DNA from: Texcoconibacillus texcoconensis
GTDB lineage: Bacteria > Bacillota > Bacilli > Bacillales > Salisediminibacteriaceae
DNA: 64,000 bases
Assembly (NCBI RefSeq): GCF_014202575.1
Contig: NZ_JACHHB010000006.1
Coordinates: forward strand, 124,001-188,000
Reading direction: 5' to 3'
Shown here: positions 47,948-57,925 of the stretch, one piece after another
How the letters are laid out: each line of letters opens with the position of its first letter
How positions within the stretch are numbered: position 1 is the first letter of the stretch
Notes under the pieces: generated by a model
Database searches by the model: none
Seen by the model: only the letters and a program-made list of their open reading frames with translations
What the model was told of the DNA's origin: nothing
Position numbers and translations under genes: made by a program

Positions 47948-48979
47948 ATGATCACATTTGAGAATGTTTCAAAACAATTTACGGGTAGTGAAGGAACGTT
48001 TACGGCAGTAAAAGATGTTTCTTTTGAAGTTCAAAAAGGAGATATATATGGGGTCATAGGTTTTAGTGGCGCAGGGAAAAGTACATTGATTCGTACTGTG
48101 AATTTATTGGAGGAACCGTCTTCAGGGAAGGTGTACGTCAACGGTAGAGATATGATGACCTTATCAGCTGATGAATTGCGAAAAGAGCGAAAGAAAATCG
48201 GTATGGTATTTCAACATTTTAACCTTTGTGAATCAAAAACAGTTTTTGAAAATGTTGCGATCCCTTTACGTTTAAGCAAGACGTCTAAAAAGGATATCCA
48301 ACCAAGGGTGAAAGAGCTTTTACAATTTGTCGGGTTAGGAGATAAGTCAGACCATTACCCTGATCAACTTTCAGGAGGACAAAAGCAGCGGGTAGGTATT
48401 GCGAGGGCGCTGGCAACATCACCTGAAATCCTTCTTTGTGACGAAGCGACGTCAGCTTTGGATCCAGATACCACACAATCAATTTTGGATCTGTTGAAAA
48501 GAGTAAACCGTGAATTTAACATTACAATCTTGATTATAACGCATGAAATGCAAGTCATTCGCGATATATGTGATTATGTCACAGTGATGGAAAACGGGGA
48601 AATGATAGAGTCGGGATCTGTGTTTGACTTATTTTCACGACCGAAAGCAAAGACAACCCGAAATTTCGTTAATGCTGTCATGCAAGATCAATTACCAGCG
48701 TCTGTCATCAATATGATTCATAAAGAGGGAAAGTCCAACCGATTGTACCGAATTTTATTTGAAGGAGATGAAGCGGGGCAACCCGTGTTATCGCAAGTTT
48801 CTAAACAATACCATTTGGACTTTAATATTTTGCACGGACAGATTACAGAACTTCAAGATCAACCATTCGGAAACTTAATCGTTGAGTTTATAGGCGAAGA
48901 AAATAATATTCAGCAAGCGGTTGAACATATTGGGAATCGTTTGACAGTTAGTGAGGTGAACATTAATGAGAGAGATTGA
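47948..48979 (+). CDS. metN: Methionine ABC transporter ATP-binding protein 1
   Basis: MetN powers methionine import. The 343 residues contain Walker A GFSGAGKST (near 38), Q-loop VFQHFN, signature LSGGQKQRVGIARAL (near 142), Walker B LLCDEAT and a C-terminal NIL/ACT-like domain (from about 265) that senses intracellular methionine. It overlaps metP by 14 bases. It is controlled by the S-box directly upstream. Confidence 0.96.
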   Translation: MITFENVSKQFTGSEGTFTAVKDVSFEVQKGDIYGVIGFSGAGKSTLIRTVNLLEEPSSGKVYVNGRDMMTLSADELRKERKKIGMVFQHFNLCESKTVFENVAIPLRLSKTSKKDIQPRVKELLQFVGLGDKSDHYPDQLSGGQKQRVGIARALATSPEILLCDEATSALDPDTTQSILDLLKRVNREFNITILIITHEMQVIRDICDYVTVMENGEMIESGSVFDLFSRPKAKTTRNFVNAVMQDQLPASVINMIHKEGKSNRLYRILFEGDEAGQPVLSQVSKQYHLDFNILHGQITELQDQPFGNLIVEFIGEENNIQQAVEHIGNRLTVSEVNINERD

Positions 48980-49631
48980 TTGGAGTGTGTTTTGGGTCGA
49001 TGTTTGGGAAGCGACCCTTGAAACATTAGTCATGACGGGTTTTTCTTTGATCTTTGCTAGTTTACTAGGGATTCCACTAGGGATAGCATTAGTTGTCACA
49101 CGTGAAGGGAACTTATTTGAGAATAAAATCGTATTTCAAGTTCTAAATGTGGTCGTTAACATTGTTCGGTCCGTTCCATTTATTGTTTTGATGGTAGCCA
49201 TTATTCCATTTACTCGCTTAATTGTAGGAACGTCAATTGGAACGACTGCAGCGATGGTTCCACTTGTCATTTTTGCTGCACCTTTTATTGCAAGGTTAGT
49301 TGAAAGTAGTTTACTAGAGGTCGACCCGGGTGTAGTTGAGGCAGCCAAATCAATGGGTGCTACACCTTGGCAAATTATTTTCCGCTTTTTAGTCCCAGAA
49401 GCGCTCAGTTCACTCGTCTTAAACCTTACAATCGCAACGATTGGTTTAGTAGGCGCATCAGCGATGGCTGGAGCCGTTGGTGGTGGTGGACTCGGTGATT
49501 TAGCGATCTCCTATGGTTACCAACGTTTTCATTCAGATGTGATGTTGGTGACGGTGATCTTACTCATCGTACTTGTACAATTGGTTCAAATGTCGGGGAA
49601 TCGTCTTTCTAAGGCGCTTCGACGTAGATAA
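48966..49631 (+). CDS. metP: Methionine ABC transporter permease 1
   Basis: The 221-residue protein has five membrane segments and the permease loop EVDPGVVEAAKSMGATPWQII, followed by GGGGLGDLAI. It is a MetI/MetP-type channel. GAGGTGAA inside the metN end sets the ATG at 48966. Confidence 0.95.
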   Translation: MREIDWSVFWVDVWEATLETLVMTGFSLIFASLLGIPLGIALVVTREGNLFENKIVFQVLNVVVNIVRSVPFIVLMVAIIPFTRLIVGTSIGTTAAMVPLVIFAAPFIARLVESSLLEVDPGVVEAAKSMGATPWQIIFRFLVPEALSSLVLNLTIATIGLVGASAMAGAVGGGGLGDLAISYGYQRFHSDVMLVTVILLIVLVQLVQMSGNRLSKALRRR

Positions 49632-49669
49632 ATAGAAAACATTAATATCAAAAAAAGGGGTTAAAAATC

Positions 49670-50500
49670 ATGAAAAAAACATTAACAACCGTAAGTTCAA
49701 TCTTTGCATTGTCACTAACGCTTGCAGCTTGTGGAGGGGCAGATGCCGAAGACACAGTAACCGTTGGCGTGAATGGTTCTGGGATTCCGTTATGGGAGGA
49801 CATTGCAGATCAAGCTGCTGAAGAAGGAATTAATATTGAAGTTCAAGAGTTTTCCGATTATGTTTTGCCTAATGAAGCACTAAACAATAAGGAAATTGAT
49901 TTCAACGCGTTTCAGACAATTTCCTATTTCGATAACTTTATCGAAGATCACGGTATGGACTTAGAACCAATTGCAGGAACATATATCGCACCGATGGGTT
50001 TATATTCGGAAGAGTATGAATCGCATGAGGAGATTCCAGAAGGGGCAACAATTGCAGTACCAGAGGAAGACACGAACCAAGGTCGAGCGCTTCTTTTACT
50101 AGAAGAAGCAGGATTTATTGAACTTCCAGAAGACTTTGATGGTGTAGGGGATGCAAGAGATATTCAGGCAAACCCACATGACATTGAAATTGAAGAAGTA
50201 GATGCAGCGCAAACACCACGTGTATTACCCGACGTAGATGGTTCCGTGATTAATAATGGTGTAGCCGTAGAAGCAGGGTTCATTCCAGTCGACGATGCGA
50301 TCTTCATTGAAGATGCAGATGGCGCAGCACCATACATTAATATTCTCGCTGTTCATGAAGATGATAAAGATGACGAAACTTTACAAAGAATTGCAGAGAT
50401 CTATCATACTGAAGAAACTGAAGACGTCATGATTGAACTGTATGAAAACTCCCTAATTCCGACATTTGTCGAAGATGTCGATGAGTTAAGAGACTACTAA
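49670..50500 (+). CDS. metQ: Methionine-binding lipoprotein 1
   Basis: MetQ binds methionine outside the membrane. The 276-residue precursor has the lipobox LAACGG (Cys at residue 21) and NlpA/MetQ motifs: EFSDYVLPNEALNNKEIDFN, GTYIAPMGLYS, ATIAVPEEDTNQGRALLLLE and INNGVAVEAGF. AAAAGGGG precedes the ATG. A strong terminator follows, ending the first met operon. Confidence 0.95.
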   Translation: MKKTLTTVSSIFALSLTLAACGGADAEDTVTVGVNGSGIPLWEDIADQAAEEGINIEVQEFSDYVLPNEALNNKEIDFNAFQTISYFDNFIEDHGMDLEPIAGTYIAPMGLYSEEYESHEEIPEGATIAVPEEDTNQGRALLLLEEAGFIELPEDFDGVGDARDIQANPHDIEIEEVDAAQTPRVLPDVDGSVINNGVAVEAGFIPVDDAIFIEDADGAAPYINILAVHEDDKDDETLQRIAEIYHTEETEDVMIELYENSLIPTFVEDVDELRDY

Positions 50501-50524
50501 TAGGGATAAATTGATTCATATTTG

Positions 50525-50566
50525 ACCGTGGCTCGTGCATATAAGCATGAGCCACGGTTATTTTTA
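50525..50566 (+). terminator. Terminator of the first met operon
   Basis: ACCGTGGCTC and GAGCCACGGT with an inner TGC/GCA stem run into TTATTTTT. Confidence 0.9.
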
Positions 50567-50616
50567 ATGATAAGAAAAAAGAGATAAAGATCCCTTAAGG
50601 CGTTTTCGCTTTTCGG

Positions 50617-51210
50617 TTAATAGATAAACGGAAGGAGACGAAACCGGTGACGACACCAATATTGGTAAATATCTCCGTAGTGTTGTTGAAATTGACTTTC
50701 TTCAAGACTCATGCGTGAGTGAAGTGCACTACCGATTAGGGCAAAGGCTAAAAACAGTGAAAACCAATGTCCGCTAATATATAAGCATAATCCAGAAGAA
50801 AGTAGAAAGAATCCAAAATGGAATGGGTGACGAGTGAAACGATATGGTCCGTGACTCAACAAAGGCAACTTTTGCTGTTTTGTGTCTTTTGAAAAGTAAG
50901 GCCGTGTAAGAAAATAGGTCCAATAGCGAATAAAGGTCCCTGTGCCCAAAAAGACCAAACCGATGAATTTCGGCCACCCTATCAGTTCAGCGTCATTATG
51001 TAGTAAAAAAATACTACAAAATAACGAGATGGAGAACATGGCGACCAAACCGCGGTTGTACATTAACTTATTCATCCATCCCCCTTTTTGTATGATCGGT
51101 TGATCTTTGAAGACAGCTAATTCACTGAACCATAATGAAATGAATAACATAAATAACCCTTGATCGTAATTCATATGATTAATGTGCGACATATAAAGAA
51201 AAATATTCAT
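50617..51210 (-). CDS. Isoprenylcysteine methyltransferase-like membrane protein
   Basis: The 197-residue protein has about five membrane segments and the PEMT/ICMT signature GPYRFTRHPFHFGFF, ending with a conserved Glu-rich helix (EESQFQQHYGDIYQYWCR). Bacterial members methylate lipids or polyketide-like compounds; the substrate is unknown. The start is uncertain: no good binding site precedes ATG 51210 or the TTG at 51228. It converges with the met operon. Confidence 0.75.
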   Translation of the reverse strand: MNIFLYMSHINHMNYDQGLFMLFISLWFSELAVFKDQPIIQKGGWMNKLMYNRGLVAMFSISLFCSIFLLHNDAELIGWPKFIGLVFLGTGTFIRYWTYFLTRPYFSKDTKQQKLPLLSHGPYRFTRHPFHFGFFLLSSGLCLYISGHWFSLFLAFALIGSALHSRMSLEESQFQQHYGDIYQYWCRHRFRLLPFIY

Positions 51211-51270
51211 AGTTGAATCGATTTTCAATTTAGGAACTTGGTGTAAAATCTAAACGCATGACAAAACAAA

Positions 51271-51321
51271 AAAGCTCGAAAGAACGTGTTTTACCGCTGG
51301 AAGACACTTCTTTCGAGCTTT
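51271..51321. terminator. Terminator between coat genes and the ICMT-like gene
   Basis: AAAGCTCGAAAGA and TCTTTCGAGCTTT form a 13-base stem. On the minus strand it is followed by TTTGTTTTG, so it ends transcription of the coat genes. Confidence 0.8.
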
Positions 51322-51332
51322 GTTCAATTTAA

Positions 51333-51674
51333 TTAGGAAATAGGGTTACCTTGATTATATGGGAATTGCGTTTGATATCCAGAGTACTGTTGGTAAGATT
51401 GATCTAATGTTTGACTATCGACAGCGTTAAATGAATACCAACCTTTTTTAAACATTAAATTAAATAATTCACGTTGACTATCTTGTGTTTCTGTACTGAT
51501 TCCTAAAATATCTTCATACAGGGTTTGGTGACTTGCTTCGTTCATCGCTGTTGAATAAGAATCAGTCATATATTTTTCTGTCGCGAGCATATCATTAATA
51601 TAGTCACGGTCATTCATTTGTGGTGTTTCAGGAACTTGAGTTTTTGGGTTTCCAATTTTTTGCGATTGATTCAT
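51333..51674 (-). CDS. CotF-like spore coat protein, downstream gene
   Basis: The 113-residue protein has the CotF ferritin-like helical pattern: NDRDYINDMLATEKYMTDSY and a second helix QTLYEDILGISTETQDSQREL, followed by a Tyr/Gln-rich tail. It resembles the small YusN-type spore coat proteins of Bacillus (from memory). AAAGGAGG precedes the ATG. Expression in the mother cell late in sporulation is expected. Confidence 0.82.
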   Translation of the reverse strand: MNQSQKIGNPKTQVPETPQMNDRDYINDMLATEKYMTDSYSTAMNEASHQTLYEDILGISTETQDSQRELFNLMFKKGWYSFNAVDSQTLDQSYQQYSGYQTQFPYNQGNPIS

Positions 51675-51689
51675 TTCGTCTAACCTCCT

Positions 51690-51974
51690 TTATTGAATAG
51701 GTTGTTGTTGTTGTTGTTGTTGTCCTACACCAGGTTGCTGGTTTTGATTTAAATGCTGTAAAAGTTGATGGTAATGTTGGTAATGCATATTACCAACACG
51801 ATCGATTGCTTGAGCCACTTCTTGATCTTGGCATTGACTAGCAAACATACGAGCTTTTTTCATCGCCAGTAAGTTCCAAGCAAGCATGTCTGTGAGGTAT
51901 TGATGGTCTTTTTCCGTCACGACATTCGGTGGTTGCGGGGAAATTTGTTGATTTCCTTGTGTTTGTTGTTGCAT
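51690..51974 (-). CDS. CotF-like spore coat protein with Gln-rich ends
   Basis: The 94-residue protein has a Gln/Pro-rich head, a helical CotF-like centre (EKDHQYLTDMLAWNLLAMKK) and a Gln-rich tail with seven consecutive Gln. It precedes the second coat gene by 15 bases, probably in one operon. The ATG at 51974 lies six bases after AAGGAGGG. The tail is coded by a CAA repeat (51697-51722), which can expand or contract by slippage. Confidence 0.8.
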   Translation of the reverse strand: MQQQTQGNQQISPQPPNVVTEKDHQYLTDMLAWNLLAMKKARMFASQCQDQEVAQAIDRVGNMHYQHYHQLLQHLNQNQQPGVGQQQQQQQPIQ

Positions 51975-52117
51975 CAAAAACCCTCCTTTTTTCGCGATAA
52001 AATCAATTGCGTTTTTAGCATGTGTTCACGCAAATAAAACTATTCTATCCTGATTTTGTAGTGGAAAGTGAAGGTAAATGAGTGCGGGGAGGAGTTAGAA
52101 TTTTCAGTTAATAATCA

Positions 52118-52146
52118 TTGCATCTTTTTAGGGGATTGATTATAGT
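52118..52146 (+). promoter_or_regulatory. fadNAE promoter
   Basis: TTGCAT (52118-52123) and TATAGT (52141-52146) are 17 bases apart. The FadR box lies about 55 bases further on. Confidence 0.6.
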
Positions 52147-52201
52147 CAAGGTTAAAGACAAATGAAAACGATCCTAAATCTCAAGTAACACCACCTACAA
52201 A

Positions 52202-52219
52202 TGAATGAGTATTCATTCA
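52202..52219 (+). promoter_or_regulatory. FadR operator
   Basis: TGAATGAGTATTCATTCA matches the Bacillus FadR (YsiA) box TGAATGAMTANTCATTCA with one mismatch. It lies 36 bases before fadN. Long-chain acyl-CoA releases FadR and opens the operon. Confidence 0.92.
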
Positions 52220-52254
52220 AAATCATCTTACAAAAATAGAAATGGAGGGACGGT

Positions 52255-54642
52255 ATGGCCTTTAGAATAGGAAAAGTTGCCGTTTTAGGCTCAGGAGTTA
52301 TGGGCTCAGGCATTGCTGCACATTTAGCCAACATCGGTATTCCATCACTTCTTTTAGATATTGTTCCAAACGAACCAACAGCTGATGAAAAGAAAAGAGG
52401 TTTGACACTTAATGACAAAAGTGTTCGCAACCGATTGGCCATTGAAGCAAAAAAGCAATTAAAGAAACAAAAGCCTGCGCCATTAGCTATCAAAGAAAAC
52501 GCTGACCTTATTGAAGAGGGAAACATGGAAGATGACCTCCATCGTCTTAATGAAGTCGATTGGATCATTGAAGTTGTTGTTGAAAAGTTAGAAGTTAAGC
52601 AACAAGTACTGGAAAAAGTGGACCGATATCGTAAACCGGGAACGATCATTAGTTCTAATACATCAGGGATATCCATCGAAGCAATGGCAGAAGGGCGTTC
52701 AGAAGACTTCCGTAAACATTTTCTCGGTACACATTTCTTTAATCCGCCTCGCTATTTAAAACTGTTAGAAATCATTCCAACTAAAGATACAGATGGTGAT
52801 GTTGTAACTTTTATGAAACACTTCGGCGAAAACACACTCGGTAAAGGCGTCGTCGTTGCTAAGGATACCCCGAATTTTATCGCAAACAGAATAGGTACGT
52901 ACGGCTTGTTAGTAACGGTTCGAGAAATGATTGAACGAGGTTACTCGATTGGAGAGGTCGACTCGGTTACTGGTCCAGCCATCGGTCGTCCTAAAAGCGC
53001 AACGTTCCGAACGTTAGATGTCGTTGGTCTTGATACGTTTCTACATGTTGCTAAAAATGTATTTGATCAAGTAGAAGGTGAAGAAAAGGAAGTATTTGAT
53101 GTCCCAAAATTCATGAAAGACATGGGAGATAAAGGATGGCTCGGTAGTAAAACAGGGCAAGGTTTTTTCAAAAAAATAAAAGGTGAAAATGGCAGTGAGA
53201 TTCTCGAGTTGGATTACGAAGCAATGGAATATGTTCCTCGAAAAAAGTTGAAAGCACCATCTGTTCAACAAAGCAAGCAAGCGAAGTCAAAACAGGATCA
53301 ATTGAAAGCGCTCGTATATGCAGATGATCGAGCTGGAGAATTGGTATGGAATGTATTGAAGCCAACACTCATTTACGCAGCGGAAAAATGTAGTGAAGTT
53401 GCCGATTCGATTTATGATATCGATCAAGCGATGAAATGGGGATTTGGTTGGGAATTAGGTCCATTTGAAACGTGGGATGCAATTGGTGTTGAAGCAGGAG
53501 TTAAGAAGATGGAAGCAGATGGAGACAAAGTTCCTTTATGGGTCAAAGATATGCTCAGAAAAGGGTTTGAGCGATTTTATCAAACTTATGATTCGTATTA
53601 TCATAACGGATCGTATGTGCAAGCAAATGTGAATGAGAAAGTGATTCATCTTCCTTCATTAAAAGATGCCGGTCGTGTGATTATGAAAAACAATGGTGCG
53701 TCACTCGTAGATCTTGGTGATGATGTCGCTTGTTTAGCGTTTCATTCACAAAATAATTCGATAGCGTTAGATATCCTACAGATGATTAATAAGTCCATTG
53801 ATGAAGTGGAGAGAAATTACCGAGGACTTGTTATTAATAATCAAGGGAAAAATTTCTCGGTTGGGGCCAATTTAATGTTGATATTAATGGAAGCCCAAGA
53901 TATGAATTTCCCGGAGTTAGATCTTGTCGTCCGTCAATTCCAACAAACGATGGCCAAAATACGTTATTCCGCAAAGCCAGTTGTCGCAGCACCATTTGCA
54001 ATGACATTAGGTGGTGGAGCTGAAGTTTGTTTGCCAGCTGCACGATTACAAGCAGCGCATGAAACGTATATAGGTCTGGTTGAAGCAGGCGTTGGCCTCA
54101 TTCCTGGTGGGGGTGGAAATAAGGAGCTGTACTTAAGAGAAATTGAACGTATACCTGCGGGCGTTGATATTGACCTACAGCCTGTTGCTAATAAAGTATT
54201 TGAAACCATTGCAATGGCAAAGGTTGCCACGAGTGCGCAAGAGGCAGAACAGCTCGGGTTCTTACGACCACAAGACCAAATCAGTATCAATGGTGACCAC
54301 CTCTTATATGATGCAAAACAGACGGTAATCTATCTTGATAAACAAGGGTATCAGCCACCGAAGCGGCGAAAGATTCCAGTTGTCGGAGAATCTGGGTATG
54401 CGACAATGAGCCTTGGTGCCAAATCAATGCAGAAAAGCGGACTTGCAAGTGACCATGATGTGAAGATTGCTGATAAATTGGCTTTCGTGCTTGCTGGTGG
54501 GCGTGTACCAAAAGGGACGGAAGTAGATGAACAGTATTTATTAGATATCGAACGAGAAGCTTTTCTAAGTTTAGTAGGTGAACCGAAAACACAACAACGT
54601 ATGCAACATATGCTTTCGAAAGGAAAACCACTACGCAACTAA
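52255..54642 (+). CDS. fadN: 3-hydroxyacyl-CoA dehydrogenase / enoyl-CoA hydratase
   Basis: FadN catalyses the hydration and NAD-linked oxidation steps of beta-oxidation. The 795 residues have the dehydrogenase first (VAVLGSGVMGSGIAAHLANI; HFFNPPRYLKLLEIIP with the catalytic His; KDTPNFIANRIG) and a crotonase-like part from about residue 500 (NNQGKNFSVGANL, GGGAEVCLPAARLQ, GLIPGGGG). This order is that of B. subtilis FadN and opposite to E. coli FadB. GGAGGGA precedes the ATG. Confidence 0.95.
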   Translation: MAFRIGKVAVLGSGVMGSGIAAHLANIGIPSLLLDIVPNEPTADEKKRGLTLNDKSVRNRLAIEAKKQLKKQKPAPLAIKENADLIEEGNMEDDLHRLNEVDWIIEVVVEKLEVKQQVLEKVDRYRKPGTIISSNTSGISIEAMAEGRSEDFRKHFLGTHFFNPPRYLKLLEIIPTKDTDGDVVTFMKHFGENTLGKGVVVAKDTPNFIANRIGTYGLLVTVREMIERGYSIGEVDSVTGPAIGRPKSATFRTLDVVGLDTFLHVAKNVFDQVEGEEKEVFDVPKFMKDMGDKGWLGSKTGQGFFKKIKGENGSEILELDYEAMEYVPRKKLKAPSVQQSKQAKSKQDQLKALVYADDRAGELVWNVLKPTLIYAAEKCSEVADSIYDIDQAMKWGFGWELGPFETWDAIGVEAGVKKMEADGDKVPLWVKDMLRKGFERFYQTYDSYYHNGSYVQANVNEKVIHLPSLKDAGRVIMKNNGASLVDLGDDVACLAFHSQNNSIALDILQMINKSIDEVERNYRGLVINNQGKNFSVGANLMLILMEAQDMNFPELDLVVRQFQQTMAKIRYSAKPVVAAPFAMTLGGGAEVCLPAARLQAAHETYIGLVEAGVGLIPGGGGNKELYLREIERIPAGVDIDLQPVANKVFETIAMAKVATSAQEAEQLGFLRPQDQISINGDHLLYDAKQTVIYLDKQGYQPPKRRKIPVVGESGYATMSLGAKSMQKSGLASDHDVKIADKLAFVLAGGRVPKGTEVDEQYLLDIEREAFLSLVGEPKTQQRMQHMLSKGKPLRN

Positions 54643-54667
54643 GTCATTAAAAAGGAGGGGATGTTCC

Positions 54668-55849
54668 TTGAAAGAAGCGGTGATTGTTGCAGGTGCACGT
54701 ACACCTGTCGGAAAAGCAAAAAAAGGCAGTTTAGCCCACGTCCGCCCAGAAGATTATGGGGCGGTGGCAGTAAAGGAAACGTTAAAAAGAGCAGGTGACT
54801 TCGATTCAGCACGAATTGACGATGTCATTATCGGTTGTGCGATGCCAGAAGCGGAGCAAGGGATGAACATGGCTCGTAATATCTCTGCTTTAGCGGGGTT
54901 ACCAGAACAAGTGCCAGCCATTACTATAAACCGTTATTGCTCATCAGGGTTACAATCGATTGCTTATGGAGCGGAGCGGATTATGCTCGGGCATGATGAA
55001 GCGATTATAGCTGGTGGAGCCGAATCGATGAGTCTCATTCCGATGGGCGGACACGTGATCGCACCTAACCCAACGCTTGTAGAAAATGCCCCTGAATACT
55101 ACATGAACATGGGGCACACTGCTGAAGAAGTGGCCAAACGTTACGGTGTAAGTCGAGAAGATCAAGATGCTTTCGCAGTTGCAAGTCATAACCGAGCAGC
55201 GAAAGCGCTTGAAGAAGGTAAGTTTGCTGATGAAATTGTTCCTGTACCGGTCACAAATCGCTATGTAGATCAAAATAACAAACTCGTCGAAGAAACCTAT
55301 GACTTTACAAAAGATGAAGGTGTGCGTCCTAATACGACGAAAGAAAAGCTCGCAAAGTTAAAGCCAGCTTTTAATCAAATTGATGGTAGTGTCACCGCGG
55401 GGAATGCTTCGCAAATGAGCGATGGAGCAGCTTCTGTACTTGTCATGGACCGTGACGTTGCTAAATCGGAAGGACTCGCTCCGCTAGCCAAATTTCGTTC
55501 GTTTGCTGTAGGTGGGGTTGCACCTGAAGTCATGGGGATTGGTCCTGTTGAAGCAGTACCTAAAGCATTGAAATTAGCTGGTATTTCAGAGCAAGATGTT
55601 GGTTTATATGAGTTAAATGAAGCATTTGCATCTCAGTCTTTACAAGTGATTCGTGAATTGAACTTAGACCCTGAAAAAGTGAACGTAAATGGAGGAGCGA
55701 TTGCACTTGGGCATCCTCTTGGGTGTACTGGAACGAAACTAACGCTCTCACTTATATATGAAATGAAACGTCGTGGTGAGCAATTTGGTGTGGTGACAAT
55801 GTGCATCGGTGGTGGTATGGGCGCTGCGGGCGTGTTTGAACTTGTCTAA
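54668..55849 (+). CDS. fadA: Acetyl-CoA acyltransferase (3-ketoacyl-CoA thiolase)
   Basis: FadA cleaves 3-ketoacyl-CoA to acetyl-CoA. The 393-residue protein has the nucleophile Cys in [11 protein letters not shown] (near residue 92), His in [14 protein letters not shown] and a second Cys in [12 protein letters not shown]. The frame is open to 54578, but AAAGGAGGGG at 54650 and the family N-terminus ([16 protein letters not shown]) point to TTG 54668. It is the second gene of fadNAE. Confidence 0.95.
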   Translation: MKEAVIVAGARTPVGKAKKGSLAHVRPEDYGAVAVKETLKRAGDFDSARIDDVIIGCAMPEAEQGMNMARNISALAGLPEQVPAITINRYCSSGLQSIAYGAERIMLGHDEAIIAGGAESMSLIPMGGHVIAPNPTLVENAPEYYMNMGHTAEEVAKRYGVSREDQDAFAVASHNRAAKALEEGKFADEIVPVPVTNRYVDQNNKLVEETYDFTKDEGVRPNTTKEKLAKLKPAFNQIDGSVTAGNASQMSDGAASVLVMDRDVAKSEGLAPLAKFRSFAVGGVAPEVMGIGPVEAVPKALKLAGISEQDVGLYELNEAFASQSLQVIRELNLDPEKVNVNGGAIALGHPLGCTGTKLTLSLIYEMKRRGEQFGVVTMCIGGGMGAAGVFELV

Positions 55850-55902
55850 CGAAAATGTGAAATGCAGGGTCCTCACACATGTTGAAGAAGGGGGAATCGA
55901 AT

Positions 55903-57684
55903 ATGACAACATTTGATAAGGGAAAGAAAGGTGGCGCTTTTTTACTTGAAGACATTTCGCCTAATCAATTGTTAACACCTGAAGATTTTACAGACGAACA
56001 TGACATGATTGCAAAAACAACCGAAGATTTTGTTTTAGAGCAAGTCGTTCCAGAAATCGAAAAAATCGAGGATCATCAATTTGATATTTCCGTCCGTTTA
56101 TTAAAGCAAGCAGGGGAATTAGGTCTTCTCGGTGCTGATGTACCTGAAGAATATGGTGGCATTGGCCTAGATACCATTAGCTCAACACTCATTACCGAAA
56201 AGTTCGCATTAGCCAGTTCGTTTTCGTTATCCCATGGGGCTCACGTAGGGATTGGGACCCTTCCGATTGTCTACTTTGGCACTGAAGAACAAAAACACAA
56301 GTACTTACCAGCTTTAGCGACAGGTGAAAAGATCGCAGCCTATGCTTTAACAGAGCCAGGCTCAGGATCAGATGCGCTTGGTGCGAAAACGACAGCGACC
56401 TTAAATGAAGAAGGGACTCATTATGTTTTAAACGGTGAAAAGCAGTGGATTACAAATGCTGGATTTGCAGATGTATTTATCGTTTACGCGAAAGTAGATG
56501 GAGAGCAATTCACGGCATTTATCGTTGACGCAGATACAGAAGGCGTGTCGACAGGTCCTGAAGAAAAGAAAATGGGGATAAAAGGTTCGTCTACACGGAC
56601 GTTGATTTTACAAGATGTAAAGGTACCAAAAGAACAAGTCTTAGGCGAAGTAGGCCGAGGACACGTGATCGCGTTTAACATATTAAATATTGGGCGCTAT
56701 AAATTAGGTGTTGGTTGTATAGGAGCGGCAAAACGAGCGATTGAAGTGTCGGCAGCCTATGCCAATGAGCGGAAACAATTTAAATTACCGATCTCACAAT
56801 TTACTCTGATCCAAAGTAAACTTGCCCATATGGCAAGCGAGACGTATGCAGCTGAAAGTAGCATATACCGTACAGGAGGTTTAATCGAAGACGCATTTCA
56901 TTCGTTATCTGAAGAAGACCAAAAAGATGGCAAGCGCGTTGGTAAAGCGATCGCCGATTACGCGATTGAATGTTCGTTAAATAAAGTTTTTGGTTCTGAA
57001 GTGCTAGATGATGTCGTTGATGAAGCGGTGCAAATTCATGGTGGTTACGGTTTTATGTCTGAATATGAAGTCGAGACGATGTATCGCAACTCTAGAATCA
57101 ATCGAATCTTTGAAGGAACAAATGAAATTAACCGTTTACTCGTTCCTGCGACGATTATGCGGAAAGCGATGAAAGGCGATCTCCCTCTCTTGGAACAAGC
57201 AAACACGATTCAAGAAGAGCTCATGATGATGATGCCTCAAGAAGTTGGCGATGAACCCCTGGAGCAAGAAAAGTATTTGTTAGAAAACGCCAAGAAAATT
57301 TTCATGATGGTTGCAGGGTCGGCAGCTCAAAAATATGGAGAGAAGCTAGAAAACGAACAAGAGATTTTGGCGCATGTTGCTGATATCGTTTCTGATATTT
57401 ACGCGGTTGAATCGGTCATTTTACGAACGGAAAAAGCGATCGCAAAAGAAGGTGTAGAAAAGGCCCGTCAAAAGTTGTTAATGACTGAAGTGTTTACTCA
57501 AGGAGCATTTCATCGAATTGAACGCGCGGCTAAAGAAGCGCTCGTTACCATGGAGGATGGTGACAACTTACGAACGATGTTATCAATATTGAAAAAGTTA
57601 ACTCGCCATACGCCGATTGATGTTGTAAGTAAGCGTCGTCGTATTGCCGCTCAATTGATTGAGCAAGAAAAGTATGTAGTGTAG
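55903..57684 (+). CDS. fadE: Acyl-CoA dehydrogenase
   Basis: FadE performs the first, FAD-dependent step of beta-oxidation. The 593-residue protein has the acyl-CoA dehydrogenase signatures AYALTEPGSGSDALGAKT (near 148) and QIHGGYGFMSEYEVE (near 376), FEGTNEINR, and an extra helical C-terminal domain typical of Bacillus FadE. ATG 55903 follows AAGGGGGAATC; the upstream ATG at 55879 lacks a site. It ends the fad operon. Confidence 0.95.
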   Translation: MTTFDKGKKGGAFLLEDISPNQLLTPEDFTDEHDMIAKTTEDFVLEQVVPEIEKIEDHQFDISVRLLKQAGELGLLGADVPEEYGGIGLDTISSTLITEKFALASSFSLSHGAHVGIGTLPIVYFGTEEQKHKYLPALATGEKIAAYALTEPGSGSDALGAKTTATLNEEGTHYVLNGEKQWITNAGFADVFIVYAKVDGEQFTAFIVDADTEGVSTGPEEKKMGIKGSSTRTLILQDVKVPKEQVLGEVGRGHVIAFNILNIGRYKLGVGCIGAAKRAIEVSAAYANERKQFKLPISQFTLIQSKLAHMASETYAAESSIYRTGGLIEDAFHSLSEEDQKDGKRVGKAIADYAIECSLNKVFGSEVLDDVVDEAVQIHGGYGFMSEYEVETMYRNSRINRIFEGTNEINRLLVPATIMRKAMKGDLPLLEQANTIQEELMMMMPQEVGDEPLEQEKYLLENAKKIFMMVAGSAAQKYGEKLENEQEILAHVADIVSDIYAVESVILRTEKAIAKEGVEKARQKLLMTEVFTQGAFHRIERAAKEALVTMEDGDNLRTMLSILKKLTRHTPIDVVSKRRRIAAQLIEQEKYVV

Positions 57685-57763
57685 AGCTTGTTTTTAAATT
57701 TGAGGTCACACCTCAATATCAAATACCCTCCTTCCTTTCGGGAAAGCATTCTCCTCAAAGTTG

Positions 57764-57798
57764 AAAGGGTCCTGGTCTTCGTGATCAGGACTCTTTTA
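57764..57798 (+). terminator. Terminator of fadNAE
   Basis: AAAGGGTCCTG and CAGGACTCTTT form a stem with one mismatch and end in TTTT. Confidence 0.75.
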
Positions 57799-57925
57799 CA
57801 TTCGTGCGTAAAAGCAATGATGATGGTAAAAAAATGTCGAATGAAAAGCAGGAGATCAGCATTACGCCAAGAATGTATTGTATGATAAGGATGTAGTAGG
57901 CTATGGGAGAAAGGAGATAATGATT

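Noticed and set aside
52166-52179. cre-like site TGAAAACGATCCTA before fadN
   Set aside because: Two mismatches at conserved positions of the cre consensus; not strong enough to call.
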